A stretch of DNA of 64,000 nucleotides from Serripes groenlandicus (GCA_031761405.1 JASEVX010000007.1:33645677-33709676), one strand, 5' to 3'. Shown: positions 30,278 to 41,332, counted from the first letter of the stretch. The notes: generated by a model not told the origin, from the sequence alone. Numbers and translations are program-made.

Positions 30278-30354
30278 TTTTCAATTAAGTATTTTATAAA
30301 GAATATTGTCACTTATTATATAAGATATATGCAGTTGGATTTGAAGTTAGTTTG
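30278..30354 (+). repeat. duplicate of 29505-29583
   Basis: AAGTATTTTATAAAGAATAT followed by TATGCAGTTGGATTTG..GTTAGTTTG occurs at both places, so a piece of the transposase-like remnant was duplicated about 770 bp away. Confidence 0.85.
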
Positions 30355-30460
30355 GCAAACTACTTTTGAAAACATTGTGACAATAGAAGAAATTACTCAA
30401 AACAAGCAATTTCTCCTTTTGCCACAATTTTTTTCCGTAAAAAATCTTTATTTATAAATA
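30355..30460 (+). mobile_element. M1 central fragment
   Basis: ACTACTTTTGAAAACATTGTG, the hairpin around AAACAAGC, TTTTGCCACAA and TAAAAAATCTTTATTTATA. Both ends missing. Confidence 0.65.
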
Positions 30461-30780
30461 TGAATAATTATACAAGAACTTGGAACTATTCTAAAAGTTT
30501 ATCCATTGAAGAATTCTGATTCTTTAAGGCAATTTTTATGGACGATGTTGTAAAATTTTGTCAGTAGTAGAATAATTATTCAAGAACCTAAACGGGTCCA
30601 CAGAATTCTGATTCTAGAATTTTAGCAAAGTTCCAAAAATTTCATTGTTAAGAATAGATATTCTAGAACCTGTGTTCTTGAATGTGTAGGGTGATTCTTG
30701 AAGAATTCATGAAGTTCTAGAATAATTCTAGAACTGAAGAAAATTCTTAAACATTTTTCGCAGGTGATTCTTTCATTTCT
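30461..30780. repeat. decayed TTCTAGAA/TTCTTGAA-rich repeat
   Basis: Same vocabulary as 20395-20940 (AGAATAATTATTCAAGAACC, TTCTAGAATAATTCTAGAAC). No clear borders. Confidence 0.55.
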
Positions 30781-31240
30781 GTTTCATTCTGAACAGAAAG
30801 CATGGAATGAACTTTTTCTTGCATGATATTAAAAAGTTGAAATTACCTGTGACATTCCAGTTCAAATTAAATAGTAAGTTTCGATTATTTGAATAAATAT
30901 TAGTGCATATTTTTCGAGCTATTAGAAGAATGATAAAAATCTTTGGAAATCCCGATGTGGTATGCTGGAATAATTTTCATAACATACATACATACATGCA
31001 CTGATCTAGCATCTTTCGAGGTTATGCATTTATGAGTTTGTATGAGATAAAATGTAAAAGAATAAATCATGTAGGTTTTTTTTCATTGAAACTTGCAGTA
31101 TCAATTCTGTGAGTAATGATTTTACATTGTTGGAGTTGTTCATGATCACCTAGTTGAATTCGACTGTTGTGATTGCAGTATACTATAATGTCACTGAACA
31201 GCTGCATTACTTAAACACACCTAAAAGTAATGTGTACAGA
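30781..31240. other. no feature recognised
   Basis: AT-rich. A short CATACATACATACATG tract lies near 30985. Confidence 0.45.
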
Positions 31241-31640
31241 ACTCTAAAATACTTGTCATTTTAAAAGTCTGAATTGTTCAGTATTTTTAAAAACTCCAGT
31301 ATGATACTTTAAAGTCTGAATTTTTTCAGACATTTTAATAACATTTGTCATGACATGTTGTATGATTTGTTTATTAAATATTTTCTACCCATTGCTCATA
31401 TTTTATCTGGAACATAACTACAAAAGAAGTGAATGTAATTCATTCAAACTTTACACATTGATAATGGTCATTATATGGAAGTATGATGCCCATATATTGT
31501 CTGTTCTGATCAATTATTTTAGAATGTCTGTCTAAATTTAGTTGTAGTGAACATTAAAGGACCTGGTGAGCTTCCTTGTTTTAAGTCACAATTGTTTTAC
31601 TGTGTTTTTGACATTTTTTAGTGTTATCACTTCCTGAACA
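31241..31640. other. mixed repeat debris
   Basis: TCTGAATT..TTCAGACATTTT around 31267-31335 belongs to the CTGAA-type repeat. ATTTTATCTGGAACATAACT and, at 31558-31580, GACCTGGTGAGCTTCCTTGT look like a worn Helentron-like core and 3' end. Confidence 0.4.
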
Positions 31641-32106
31641 TGCAGAAAATGAGTCTTGAATATGGCAGAAACATCTCAGACAAGTTTCAGTTTAAGTGAT
31701 TTTTAAAAAAGTCTGAATAAATCAGAAACGAAACTGGCTGCATCTTTTTTTCAGTATTTCTTCAGACATTCGCTGAAGCTGAAAGAAGACTGAACTTTTG
31801 GTCTGAACATGTCAGTTTCTTTTCAGTATTTCTTCAGACATTCGCTGAAGCTGAAAGAAGACTGAACTTTTGGTCTGAACATGTCAGTTTCTTTTCAGTA
31901 CTTTTTCAGACATATACTATGAAGCTGAAACAGGTCTGGATCTTGTCAGCACTGTTCAGCTTTTATTCAGACATCATTCAGATGCTAGATTTGGTTGTTC
32001 AGCAATGATTCAGTCACCAATTTTGCCGTTAGACTGAATTCAGCATTGATTCAGCTTAATTCAGCTTAATTCAGACAAACTTCAGACTTTCTGTTTCATG
32101 AGGGAT
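31641..32106. repeat. second TTCAG/CTGAA-saturated element
   Basis: Contains 2.3 tandem copies of a 72-bp unit (TCAGTATTTCTTCAGACATT at 31751 and 31823, TCAGTACTTTTTCAGACAT at 31895). Ends ..TTCAGACTTTCTGTTTCATGAGGG, the inverse of the start at 19369. Confidence 0.75.
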
Positions 32107-32335
32107 ATCACGACATTTCCTAGGTAAGTTACCAGTACTACTGGTCCATTTATTCTGACACCAGCCGGTCATTCATAATGCTAACCCTGCAACCCTGAGC
32201 ACCAAGGAGGGCAGCCATTATTAATTACTACCATTTTTATAAAGTCTTCGGTATGACCCAACCGGGGATCGAACCCGCGACCTTCTGTACCTGAGGCAGA
32301 TACTCTATCACTACACCACCAGCACCGGGGCGGTC
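32107..32335 (-). mobile_element. SINE with well-preserved tRNA-like head
   Basis: On the minus strand the head reads GGTGGTGTAGTGATAGAGTA (A box) and GGTCGCGGGTTCGATCCCCG (B box), followed by the CCAAGG..CCAGTAGTACTGG middle. The left (3') border is replaced at ATATCACG by the CTGAA-type element. Confidence 0.8.
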
Positions 32336-32980
32336 CTCCATTGGCTGAAAGCCAGACGATCTTATGTCATGGCGAATTGTCTGTCAGGCTAAAAAAAAAA
32401 ATATGTGTGGTTCAGGTAACCCTACCTTCCCTATTTTTTGGGGCCGACCCTAGAACTTTTTATCGATTTTGGGAACTAATATAATTGAGTACGAAAATGA
32501 AACGCTTGGAAAGCGTTTATCAATCGTAATAAAACAAACATGGCGGCGACCACAGTGTTCGCCGTGACGGTAGAAAACGCGTCCATGGCCCTTCAAAACG
32601 AATTATGAAGGCAGTCATCAACTCATCTACCGTCAGGGAAGTTTTTGCAAGAATTATTGCATATATTGATGAGATGTCTTGAATGTGCATATAGCACACT
32701 TTTGTTACCACTTACGTCTGTAACAACTTGCAACAGACAACTTGCTTCTGAAGAAAACAAAAAAACAAACAAAAAAAGCCTACCTACCTACCCTTTTTCT
32801 TTGACCAATGTTACTTGAACCACACATATTTATTTTTTTAGCCTCATGCAACATCTTCTCCTCTGTACCTGGTTGGTCAATTAGGATGAATCTTCACAGA
32901 AAGCATCCTTTTAATGTCCTGATCAGAATTCCTTCATCTTTATTCATCCATGTAGAATTCTTGTTTCCATGGCATCCAAA
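32336..32980. other. probable repeat with a GC-rich initiator-like patch
   Basis: CTATTTTTTGGGGCCGACCC, then a patch at 32530-32600 with a strong ATG context, and CCTACCTACCTACCC at 32779-32795. No second copy in the window to define borders. Confidence 0.35.
32540..32608 (+). CDS. 22-codon frame with strong start context
   Basis: ACAAACATGGCGGCGACC is an excellent animal start context. The frame reads MAATTVFAVTVENASMALQN before TGA. It may be the first exon of an old gene (a GTAGAA donor lies 30 nt in) or part of a repeat. Unrecognised. Confidence 0.22.
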   Translation: MAATTVFAVTVENASMALQNEL

Positions 32981-33490
32981 AGAAAAAAAAAAGAAAAAAA
33001 AATCCCCTCCCAAACTGATTGGTCGATTTTCAAATAATCTTTTAGAAATGTTCCTTGGGTGACCCTCTAACAGATTCCTTCAAGCATGTTGATTGATTGG
33101 GAAACATGGCTGCCAGGTGGGTGGGGCTGTTTTGCCATTATGGCGTTAGTGAAAACTTTAAAAATCTTCTTCTCTAAAAGTATCTGTCGGATTTCCTAAT
33201 TATTGTTTAGAAATAGTTGATAACCCTCTATCAGATCCCTTCAAGGCATGTTGATTGGTTTAAAAAACATGGCCACCAGAGGGCTGGGCTGTTTTGTCTT
33301 ATATGGCTAGTGAAAATCTTCTTCTTCGAAAGCATGTTGACGATTTTATAATAATTTTGTAGAAATGTTCCTTCGGGGACACTCTTTCAGATTCCTTCGA
33401 AACATGTTGATTGTTTTATCTTATATGGCTATAGAGATTTATTTGTTGCCTTATGCAGTGGAGCGATACTGGCCCTGTCAGTGACTAAAT
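32981..33490 (+). mobile_element. related tandem-cored repeat, diverged
   Basis: Four worn units carrying GTTCCTTGGGTGACCCTCT, AGATTCCTTCAAGCATGTTG and AAACATGGCTGCCAGGTGG. Ends GAGCGATACTGGCCCTG.. and CCTCTTGTTC, so it is a distant relative of the 12475 family. Confidence 0.5.
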
Positions 33491-33499
33491 GAACCTCTT

Positions 33500-33580
33500 G
33501 TTCTTTTTGCCCCAATGTTTTCAAAAATCATCTGCTGCATAATTATGTCAAAATGCCGTTGCAAGTGGGAAAGGATTACA
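33500..33580 (-). mobile_element. M1 half copy
   Basis: TTTTGCCCCAATGTTTTC, TCATCTGCTGCATAATTATG and GTGGGAAAGGATTA. Confidence 0.6.
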
Positions 33581-33812
33581 GAATGACATGCAACATTAAA
33601 CCAGAGAGGCGATAATTTTTTCACATATTTTTTCATGAAATTGAATGGCTAATTTCATTTATGCTTTAAATGTGTGTTTAAAAAAAGACTGCAATGTCAA
33701 TTTATGATTTTTTTTTTAGTTATTTAGATCTTCTATGATTTTTTTTTCCCATTATAGATTTATTTTTCAACTCTAGATAATTGAGGACTCTTTGTAGACT
33801 ATGTGGTGTATT

Positions 33813-33935
33813 TTAACCCTTTCCCACATATTTACAAATTTACAGCAGAAGATTTTTAAAACAGTGTAACACGTACAATTATAGAAAATCTCCACATGTA
33901 AATGTATAATTAATCAAATTGAGATTAAAACAATG
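33813..33935 (-). mobile_element. M1 left half
   Basis: TTAACCCTTTCCCACATATT, TTTACAGCAGAAGA, GAAAATCTCCACATG. It fades before the hairpin. Confidence 0.65.
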
Positions 33936-33972
33936 CGAAACATGAGCGCTGCGGAGCAAACTTGTCTGGGTT

Positions 33973-34237
33973 TTTAGCTCGCCTGAGCACAAAGCGTGAG
34001 GTGAGCTATTGTGAAATAAAAATTATTTTGCACAAATGTTCCTTTGGAGCGAAGCTTGTTTTCCTTATAAGTGTATTGTAAAAACTTTAAAAGTCTTCTT
34101 GTCCAAAGTACTGGCCAGATTTAAAGATAATTTGGAACAAATGTTCCTTGGGTTATCCTCTACCAAAATTGGTCAAAGTATTTTGATTCGTTGAAAAAAT
34201 TTGGCCACCAGGGGGCAGTGCTCTTGTTTTCCTTATT
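33973..34237 (+). mobile_element. Helentron-like element, internally deleted
   Basis: 5' TTAGCTCGCCTGAGCACAAA with GTGAGGTGAGCTATTGTG, then about 1.5 core units. It stops at CTCTTGTTTTCC where the next copy begins. Confidence 0.55.
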
Positions 34238-35064
34238 AGCTCACCTAAGAACAAAGTGCGAGGTGAGCTTTTGTGATCACTCACCGTCCGGCATCAGTCG
34301 TTGTCGTCTGTACGTAATTCTGTTAACAATTTCCTACAAATGACTTCTCCTACTAAACCAATGGACTGATTTCACAAGAAATCACAGGAATGTTCCTTAG
34401 GTTGTCCTCTTTTAAAAATTTCAAAGAATTTAATTCCAAGTAGAACTGGTTGCTCGGCATCAGAAAAGGGGAAAATTGGCAAACATTTAAAAGTCTTCTT
34501 ATCCAAAAGTAATGTACTGATTTGAATTTTTTTTTTTGCACAAATGTTCCTTGTGGCACCCTCTATTAAGGTTGTTCAAATATTAAAGATCGTTGAAAAA
34601 TATAGCCGCCAGGGGATGCAGCTTGTTTTCCTTAGATGTGCATTGTAAAATCTTTTAAAATCTTCTTGTCCAAAAGTGCCCGCCCGATTTAAAGATAATT
34701 AATGGCACAAATGCCAGGGGCAGGGCTTGTTTTCCTTATAATTATGTACATCGTAAAAACTTTAAAAATATTCTTGTCCAGAAGTACCTGCACAATTAAA
34801 AATAATTTGGCACATAAATGTTCCTTGGGTGATCCTCTATCTTGATTGTTCAAATTATTCCGATCTGATGAAAAACATTGCCGCCAGGGGGCGGGGTTTG
34901 TTTTCCTTATATGTATCTTGTACTAAATCACTGGCCCGATTTGAAAAGATTTAAGAACAAATGTTCCTTGTATGACCCTCTGCCAAGGTTGCTCAATTTA
35001 TTCTGATCTGTTTAAAAACATGGCAATCAGGTGAGCGACATAGGGCCATCATGGCCCTCTTGTA
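34238..35064 (+). mobile_element. Helentron-like element, 12475 family
   Basis: 5' TTAGCTCACCTAAGAACAAAG with GTGCGAGGTGAGCT, about four diverged core units, 3' CAGGTGAGCGACATAGGGCC and ATCATGGCCCTCTTGT. Confidence 0.62.
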
Positions 35065-35990
35065 AGTATATACAGTGAAAACCTTAAAAATCTTTTTGTC
35101 CATAAGTACTGACCCGATTTAATAATAATTTGAAACAAATGTTCCTTGGGCGACCCCCTATCAAGATTGTTCAGATTATTCCGATCCATTGAAAAATATG
35201 GCCAACAGGGGGCAGAGCTTGTTTTCCTTATTGTATTGTAAAGTCTTTAAAAATCTTCTTGTCCGAAAGAACTGGCCCGATTTAAAAATAATTTGGCACA
35301 AATGTTACTTATGGGACCGTCACTACCAAACTTGTTGAAATTATTTGGATCCGTTAAAAAACATGGCTGCTAGGGGGTAGGGCTTGTTTTTCTTATATGT
35401 GAAAACTTTAAAAGTATTTTTGCACAAAAGCACTGGTCGGATTTAAAATAAATTTGGCACAAATGTTCCTTTGGTGACCCTCTACCAAAACTTGAAATAT
35501 TTCCGATCTGTTGAATAATATGGCCACCAAGGTTGTTCAAATTATAGCCCTAGGGTGAAAAATGGCCCCATCTGAGGTAAATTGTTCTACATGGACTTAC
35601 ATAAGGAAAAACTTAAGGCCATTGATACTTTATATTTAATTTTATTAGTGGAGTTGTATAGGAAAAGCACTAAAAATGTCTAAAAGTTGATATTTGAAAT
35701 ATAACTTTGTCTAGTTGACCTCTTCCAAGATTTGTCATAATGGCCTTGTTTTACATAGACTCGTATAGGTAAAAACATTTAAAATTATTCCTGTCCATTT
35801 GGTATGAATGTTCCTTAGTTGTCGGGCCTCTACTTTGATTGTTCAAATTATTTTGATAGCTAGATTATTAAAAGTGGCCACCAGCTTGCGTTGCTAGTTT
35901 TCCTTACATGTATAGACAAAGAACACTGAAAAACTTCTTGGATTTAATTAAATCAGGTGAGTGGTATTTATAGGACCATTATGTTCGAAA
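35065..35990 (+). mobile_element. further diverged core units of the same family
   Basis: Units at about 35075-35230, 35231-35395, 35396-35540 (AACATGGC.. marks), then a worn tail ending AATCAGGTGAGTGGTA..GGACCATTATG near 35985. Confidence 0.5.
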
Positions 35991-36002
35991 CTGAATAATT
36001 AT

Positions 36003-36233
36003 TTAACCCTTTCCCTCATATAGATACTTTCTGACGCCTCTGCAGCAGACAGCTTTTTTGAAAACATAGTGACAAAAGAAGAAATTGCTCAAAACAAGCA
36101 ATTTCTCCTTTTGCTACAATGTTTTCCACTTTTAGTCATTGGTTATCCATTCAATTATAGGGATTTTCTATTTTTTGACAAAATATGTTCAAAATCGTCT
36201 GCTGCAGAATTGTCGTATGAGGCAAAGGGTTAA
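36003..36233 (+). mobile_element. M1 MITE, near-consensus young copy
   Basis: 231 bp, TTAA at both ends, all internal boxes present (CTGCAGCAGAC, hairpin, TCATTGGTTATCCATTC, GTCTGCTGCAG). Good reference copy. Confidence 0.95.
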
Positions 36234-36464
36234 GCCAGAGTTATAATGTACCTTGGTATTAAGACATGCAAATTGTTTCTACAAACATAATTATGTGTAC
36301 CAAGTTTCATGTTAATATTTGTAATAGTTTTTTACTTATGAGGTAAGGTTATAAAGTTTTGTGATGAGGGTTAAAGAATCTAAAAACTGACAAAACTGTT
36401 GGAAGGAGTACGTGTCATTAAGTAAACAATTTTTCACATGCAGTCTCGCCTTTCTTTATGACCT

Positions 36465-36660
36465 TCAAACCTGTTCGCACATACAACAAAATCTGTTACA
36501 TAGACAACCATGAAGACAAAATATGGAAAATTTCTTTAGATGAAAGTAATTATTGAATAGAGCTGAAAATATTGTGTCAAAAGGAGATATAAAATTTTGC
36601 TTTAATTTTCCTTATTTCACAATGTTTTCAAAAGTCATCTGCTGCATGGGACTGAGAAGC
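36465..36660 (-). mobile_element. M1 MITE, diverged, right end lost
   Basis: ACCTGTTCGCACATACAACA start, hairpin mutated, TCATCTGCTGCATGGG at the right, then lost. Confidence 0.65.
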
Positions 36661-36739
36661 TTTTCCTTTTACCTGATATGATATTTTCAGAGCAGCTTGC
36701 AGTTAGTCTTAAAAAATGTTTCAGCCTTGTTTTGAAATT

Positions 36740-36876
36740 GAGTTGAAAACATTGTGAGAAAGTTGATATCTTTGTAAAAACCAGAGAAGTTAATCATTTC
36801 TTCTTTTGCTACACTTTTACCAAAAGTTGTCTTCTGCAGAGGTGTCAAGATTCGTCTGCAGGTTGGAATGGGTTGA
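36740..36876 (-). mobile_element. M1 half copy
   Basis: GAGTTGAAAACATTGTGAGAA, TTTTGCTACACTTTTACC, GTCTTCTGCAGAGGTGTC and GGAATGGGTTGAA. Confidence 0.65.
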
Positions 36877-37451
36877 ATGTCGTTTGTATCCAGTAAACAG
36901 TGAAAGGGTACCATAACCGAAATTCTGATAGAGTCAGACATACAGATAAGGATGGGTGCACCGCTCTTTTTTCAACAATATCTCTCTTATTATCCAACCA
37001 AACCCTATGATGTGCATACTCAATAGAATCTTTCCAGTGAGACGATTCTTTTGAGTACCCACAACATAGGGTTAGCGCGTCAAATACGGATTTTAGGACA
37101 TCCAAGGTGCCCCTTATCTCCAGTTCTGTTGAGTGAAGGGATAGTCAAAAGTACTGCCGAAATCTGACCAAGTTTGTAAATAGGAGGGACAATTACCCAG
37201 AGGTTTTGATGTCATCATGAATTGATAGGAAAGAATTTGGATAGTGATAAACGGCTGTTAAAATCGTGAAATCATTTTACAATTGATATTGTTCCACCCG
37301 CGATATGTTAAATAAGCTTTAGGCCAACTTGGGGAATTCCATGGATTTTATTCATGTATAGGACTTATTAGGATATAACACATTCGGTATGGAGATTTTG
37401 TTACTGTTTTTCTAATATGACTGAATTAAAAAATATATTTGGAGATTCTGT
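36877..37451. other. mostly unrecognised; short shared phrase
   Basis: TTTTGAGTACCCACAACATA..GGGTTAGCGCGTCAAATACG at 37049-37088 matches the phrase in the 292-bp array (22232) and at 53298, so a dispersed family lies here. No gene. Confidence 0.4.
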
Positions 37452-37560
37452 AAACCCTTTCTCACATACAATAATTATGCAGCAGACAACTTTGAAAATG
37501 TCTTGACAAAAATGTGGGAGATGTTAAATTAAAGTTTTATATATGTGGCAAAAGTAAAAA
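37452..37560 (-). mobile_element. M1 left half
   Basis: AAACCCTTTCTCACATACAA, TATGCAGCAGACAACTTTG, GGGAGATGTTAAATT. No hairpin. Confidence 0.65.
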
Positions 37561-37661
37561 TACTTTCTTTAATTCTGTTGATTATAACTTTTAGTGTTTT
37601 CTATGGGGATTCGATCAACAGTTAATTAGTTGAGTCCCAAGGGCTTGCACTATGAAAAGTG

Positions 37662-38229
37662 TTAAAGGGACTGAATCCCATACGAGAAAAAAGCGAAAAA
37701 AAAAGAAAATTGTTAAAAATTGCTATTACCTTGATGTTTTTGCATGTAAGGCATTGAGATTTGCTTTTGCAGACTTTTTGCTGACTGATGTACTACAATA
37801 TATTATGCACACTATTAATATTGCGGAGATTTTTCGTTATTTTGCATTGTAAAATCTACTGGGTTAGTAACCCAGTAAATCTAAAAATATCGCTGTATAT
37901 TTATCACGTGATCACTAAAACCGAATTGACAATCTCCTTCGCAGAGTTGTTGTTCCTTACACTCACGCATACATGAATGTAATGAGTCGATAGTGTTAGA
38001 GAATGCTGAATTGAATCCACAAATTCAAATGAGCAAGAGGAAATTCCACGGTATTTTTAAACGGGAAAACACGTTTTTTTAACTGCTTATTTCCTATGAA
38101 ATAATGAAAAACAAGACTTGTACGACCTTCTACAACATTCCGTTACATATATATGGACGTATTTTGGATTAATTAGAATAAGTATAAAATATAACGATTT
38201 TGGACCATTATGGTGTTCAGTCCCTTTAA
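37662..38229. mobile_element. second TTAA-flanked MITE family (568 bp)
   Basis: TTAAAGGGACTGAA at the left is an exact inverse of TTCAGTCCCTTTAA at the right. TTAA serves as target duplication, giving termini AGGGACTGAA, unlike M1. Compatible with Kolobok or piggyBac mobilisation. The 66-codon frame inside is Lys-rich and not convincing. Confidence 0.75.
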
Positions 38230-38281
38230 GATATCACTGAATTACAATCTGTTCTTATTTAACCTCTCTATGAGATGGTTT

Positions 38282-38505
38282 TTAACCCTTTCCCACTTAC
38301 AGATGTATTTTGAAAACATTGAGGCAGAAGGATAGAATTACTCATAATGAGGCAGAAGGATAGAATTACTCATAATGAGCAATTTCCCCTTTTGTCACAA
38401 TGTTTCCAGCTCTTTCATTTATGGACATCTTCCATATTTTTGTCGAGATGTTTTCCAAGATGTCTGCTACAGATTTGTTGCGCTTATAATGAGGGAGAGG
38501 GTTAA
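38282..38505 (+). mobile_element. M1 MITE with 28-bp internal duplication
   Basis: TTAA both ends. GAGGCAGAAGGATAGAATTA..CTCATAAT occurs twice in tandem (about 38321-38376), lengthening one hairpin arm. The CTGCAGCAGAC box is deleted. Confidence 0.87.
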
Positions 38506-38805
38506 AGAGTTCCCAGGCTGAACAAATTGTAACATCAGGTAAATTTGAAATGTCATTTTGATAGTACACTGTATATTCATCAACACAAATTTTCTCTTTT
38601 CCCACCATGTTTTCAAAGGTCTTAAATTCTGCTTTAGAGGTGTAACAGCCATATGTGTCTGGTTAAGTGTTATTAATTAAGTAAAAAATCTTTTACTCAA
38701 ACAAAGTATAGATTTGCTAGCTTTATTCATTTACTGATTTCTTCAAGAAAATTATTATGAATTACACATGCCCTTTGGTCTCTTGCAGTTCAATCATTGG
38801 TCATT

Positions 38806-38909
38806 TAACCCTTTCCCTCATATAGACGCTTTCTGACGCCTCTGCAGCAGACTGCTTTTTGAAAACATAGAAAACATAGAACGAGCAATTTCTCCTTTTT
38901 TAGAACCTT
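38806..38909 (+). mobile_element. M1 5' fragment
   Basis: Young-subfamily left arm to hairpin (AACGAGCAATTTCTCC). It is cut where the next copy starts and lacks its right half. Confidence 0.8.
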
Positions 38910-39144
38910 TTAACCCTTTCCCTCATATAGACGTTTCTGACACCTCTGCAGCAGACGGCTTTTTGAAAACATAGTGACAAAAGAAGAAATTGCACAAAAC
39001 GTGCAATTTCTCCTTTTTGCCACCATGTTTTTCACTTTTAGTCATAGGTTATCCATTCAATTATAGAGATTTTTCTATTTTTTGACAAAATATGTTCAAA
39101 GTCGTCTGCTGCTGAATTGTCATATGAGCTAGGGAATGGGTTAA
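38910..39144 (+). mobile_element. M1 MITE, young subfamily
   Basis: TTAA both ends. CTGCTGCTGAATTGTC at the right and a small CTAG insertion in the terminal repeat (GAGCTAGGGAATGGGTTAA). Confidence 0.92.
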
Positions 39145-39157
39145 AATGAAAGCATCG

Positions 39158-39365
39158 TTAACCCTCTCCAAAATACAACAAATCTGCAGCAGACAACTTG
39201 GTAAATATTTAGCCAAAAGTATGGAAATTCTCTAAAAATGAATTAAATATATTTGAATAAAGTTGAAAACATTGTGGCAAAAGTAGAAATTGCTCAGAAA
39301 ATGACAAATTTCGCCTTTCGTCACATTGTTTTCAAAAGGTGGTCTGTACATGTGGGAAAGGGTTA
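39158..39365 (-). mobile_element. M1 MITE, older subfamily
   Basis: TTAACCCTCTCCAAAATACA to TGTGGGAAAGGGTTA. The GTCTGCTGCAG box of the right arm is degraded. Confidence 0.83.
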
Positions 39366-39369
39366 GAGG

Positions 39370-39500
39370 ATAGTTGAAATCATTGCAACGAAAGATGAAA
39401 ATTATTTTCATTTATAATATATGCTCCTTCTTCTATCACAATGTTATCAACTGCCGTCAGTGCTGCAGAATTGTGTCAAAAAGGGGGAATATGATATAGC
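39370..39500 (-). mobile_element. M1 remnant
   Basis: AGTTGAAATCATTGCAACG, ATCACAATGTTATCAACTG, AGTGCTGCAGAATTGTGTC. No terminal repeat left. Confidence 0.5.
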
Positions 39501-39550
39501 GGTTAAGAGTTACCTGCTGTGAAAACATCTGAGGAAAAAATGTTTTATAT

Positions 39551-39619
39551 TTAACCCTTTCCCACCTGCAGATGCATTTTGACGCATCTACAGCAGACGA
39601 CTTTTGAAAACATTGTGGC
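39551..39619 (+). mobile_element. M1 left fragment, cut by a SINE
   Basis: TTAACCCTTTCCCACCTGCA, CTACAGCAGACGAC, GAAAACATTGTGGCAA, then SINE sequence. Confidence 0.75.
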
Positions 39620-39822
39620 AAATTTCGGGGATTTGAAATTGGGCATCCCGGATTCGATCCTCAGTCGCGGCACGTCGGTCATGGTGGAGTGCAAGGCACA
39701 CTAATCCTAGCCTAGTACTGGTTTGTTTACCCAGGGATCATGAATAAGTGAATTGTCGCTGTGATATAACTGAAATAATGTTGAAACGGCGTAAAACCTA
39801 AATGAACCAAACGAAACCAAAC
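39620..39822 (+). mobile_element. SINE, 5'-truncated, 17070 subfamily
   Basis: Begins inside the head (TCGGGGATTTGAAATTGGG). B box CCGGATTCGATCC, middle CTAGCCTAGTACTGGTTTG, 3' part GTGATATAACTGAAATAATG and GGCGTAAAACC. Confidence 0.82.
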
Positions 39823-39825
39823 CTA

Positions 39826-39905
39826 CTTGCAGATGCATTTCGATGTATCTGCAGCAGATGCCTTTTGAAAACTGTGAGTTTGGCAAAATGTTCAAATTGC
39901 TTTGA
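39826..39905 (+). mobile_element. M1 fragment
   Basis: CTTGCAGATGCATTTCGATG, CTGCAGCAGATGCC and GAAAACTGTGAGTTTGGC. A second left arm after the SINE, so a separate copy or a duplication. Confidence 0.55.
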
Positions 39906-40019
39906 TTTGATTTGAATGTTTTTTCTTATGCTCTTGACCCTTGTATAAACATCTCAGGGTTGAAGATTTTGATAACTTATCACATTACTTGGTAAACCCT
40001 TCTTTAATCCCAAATGATC

Positions 40020-40200
40020 CTCAGAGACAAACGTTGTGGCAAAAGGAGAATTTGCTAAAAATGATAATGTTTTCCTTTCACCTCAAATGTTTTCACTCTT
40101 TTAATTAATTAATGCAGTATATATAGTACTTATACAAAAGTACTCTAGAAAGATTTTCCATATTTTGCAAAGATATTTTCAAAGCTGTCTGAACATGACT
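40020..40200 (+). mobile_element. M1 MITE, both ends worn
   Basis: ACGTTGTGGCAAAAGGAGAA, AGATTTTCCATATTTTGC and TTTTCAAAGCTGTCTG in M1 order. Confidence 0.6.
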
Positions 40201-40367
40201 GAGTGTTACAGACTTATTGTATGTTTGAGAAAACATGATATTTATTCTATCATTTTGGCCCTAAAATAATATTTTTTTAGTTCCACTGGCTGAAAACCAG
40301 GTGAGCTTCGTTATGTCATTGTGAATTGTCCATCATGCATATGTCCGTCTGTTCTTTAAAACAAAGA

Positions 40368-41332
40368 ACAAGAGAAAGTTGATGCAAGGCATCAATGTCG
40401 CCGGAAAAGACTGCATTGATTTATTTATGTATTTTTGACTTTCCTTAGTCTATACAAACATTAGGAACGTTGAAATGAAAACATTTGCTTATAAATTTTA
40501 TATTCATACCTATACATTAGGGTATCTATAAAAAATTAACGAAATGTTGTTTGTCAATCTTATTCGAATCACAAGGTAAATATCCTGATATTGCTTTAAA
40601 GGGAGGTCATTTGAAGTAAACAAAAGTCTTCAAAAGGAGAAATATATCAGCATTACCGTCTACAGTTTAAATTGTTCTATTGTTTGTGGATTTAAAAATG
40701 TTCTTTTTTTCTTATTTCTACATGTACATCGAAATATTGCGGCTTCTCTTTGACGCTTTGCGTCAAACATTCGTCTTGTACTTGTCTAAAATAAAATAAT
40801 ATCACTCGCTTTTTCATATCGAAATACGCATGCGCGAAAATCATGTTAAAGGTCACGAAACTACACAACAGAATAGGGTCTATATTTAGCTTAGAAACAG
40901 TTCCTACTTTAGATATTCATGGATTAACATTATTAAATGAATTCTACACAAATCAAGACATCTCTTTGAACATGAAAACAACATTTAGTAAGTTAAAATT
41001 GCTATTAAAAGGAGAATTCGACGTACGTGATATTTATCTCGACATTGACACACAACGGTCTGCAGCAAGTCTAGCAGGGACCTCTTGTGTCTTCGTAAAT
41101 AAGACAAAAAACACAAATGCGAGTCAAAATAAAGAAACTGTAAATACCTAAAACATCGAAATATTTATTTCATTTTAGATGTGTCATTACTTAGTGTTTT
41201 TAAACAACCACAATTGTAATATGTTCAAGACATCTAAATGTGTTTCGATCTTTCTAATAATAATCCCCCCTCCCATGTGATTTCAGAAAACCTATTAAAA
41301 ATAGAAGTCGCGGGCTTCTGCCCGGCGACTAA
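40368..41332 (-). mobile_element. Helentron-like element, copy B of 14122
   Basis: On the minus strand: TTAGTCGCCGGGCAGAAGCC start and CCGGCGACATTGATGCCTTG..CTCTTGT end. Long tracts are almost identical to copy A. It lacks the ~75-bp AT-rich piece of copy A near 14905-14980 and has a different segment where copy A has 14375-14445. Confidence 0.68.
40843..41151 (+). CDS. small frame in copy B
   Basis: 102 codons, MLKVTKLHNRIGSIF.. identical to the copy A frame for about 58 residues apart from K/E at position 3, then diverging (FDVRDIYLDIDTQRSAASL). Antisense to the element's 5'-3' direction as defined by the hairpin end. Function unknown. Confidence 0.3.
   Translation: MLKVTKLHNRIGSIFSLETVPTLDIHGLTLLNEFYTNQDISLNMKTTFSKLKLLLKGEFDVRDIYLDIDTQRSAASLAGTSCVFVNKTKNTNASQNKETVNT

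Noticed and set aside
33944..33975. GAGCGCTGCGGAGCAAACTTG as a regulatory palindrome
   Set aside because: Similar phrases occur at 61130 and 61330 next to Helentron-like borders, so it is better read as a repeat end.
37652..37852. 66-codon Lys-rich frame
   Set aside because: Sits in the AGGGACTGAA MITE; poly-A-derived Lys run, no homology recognised.
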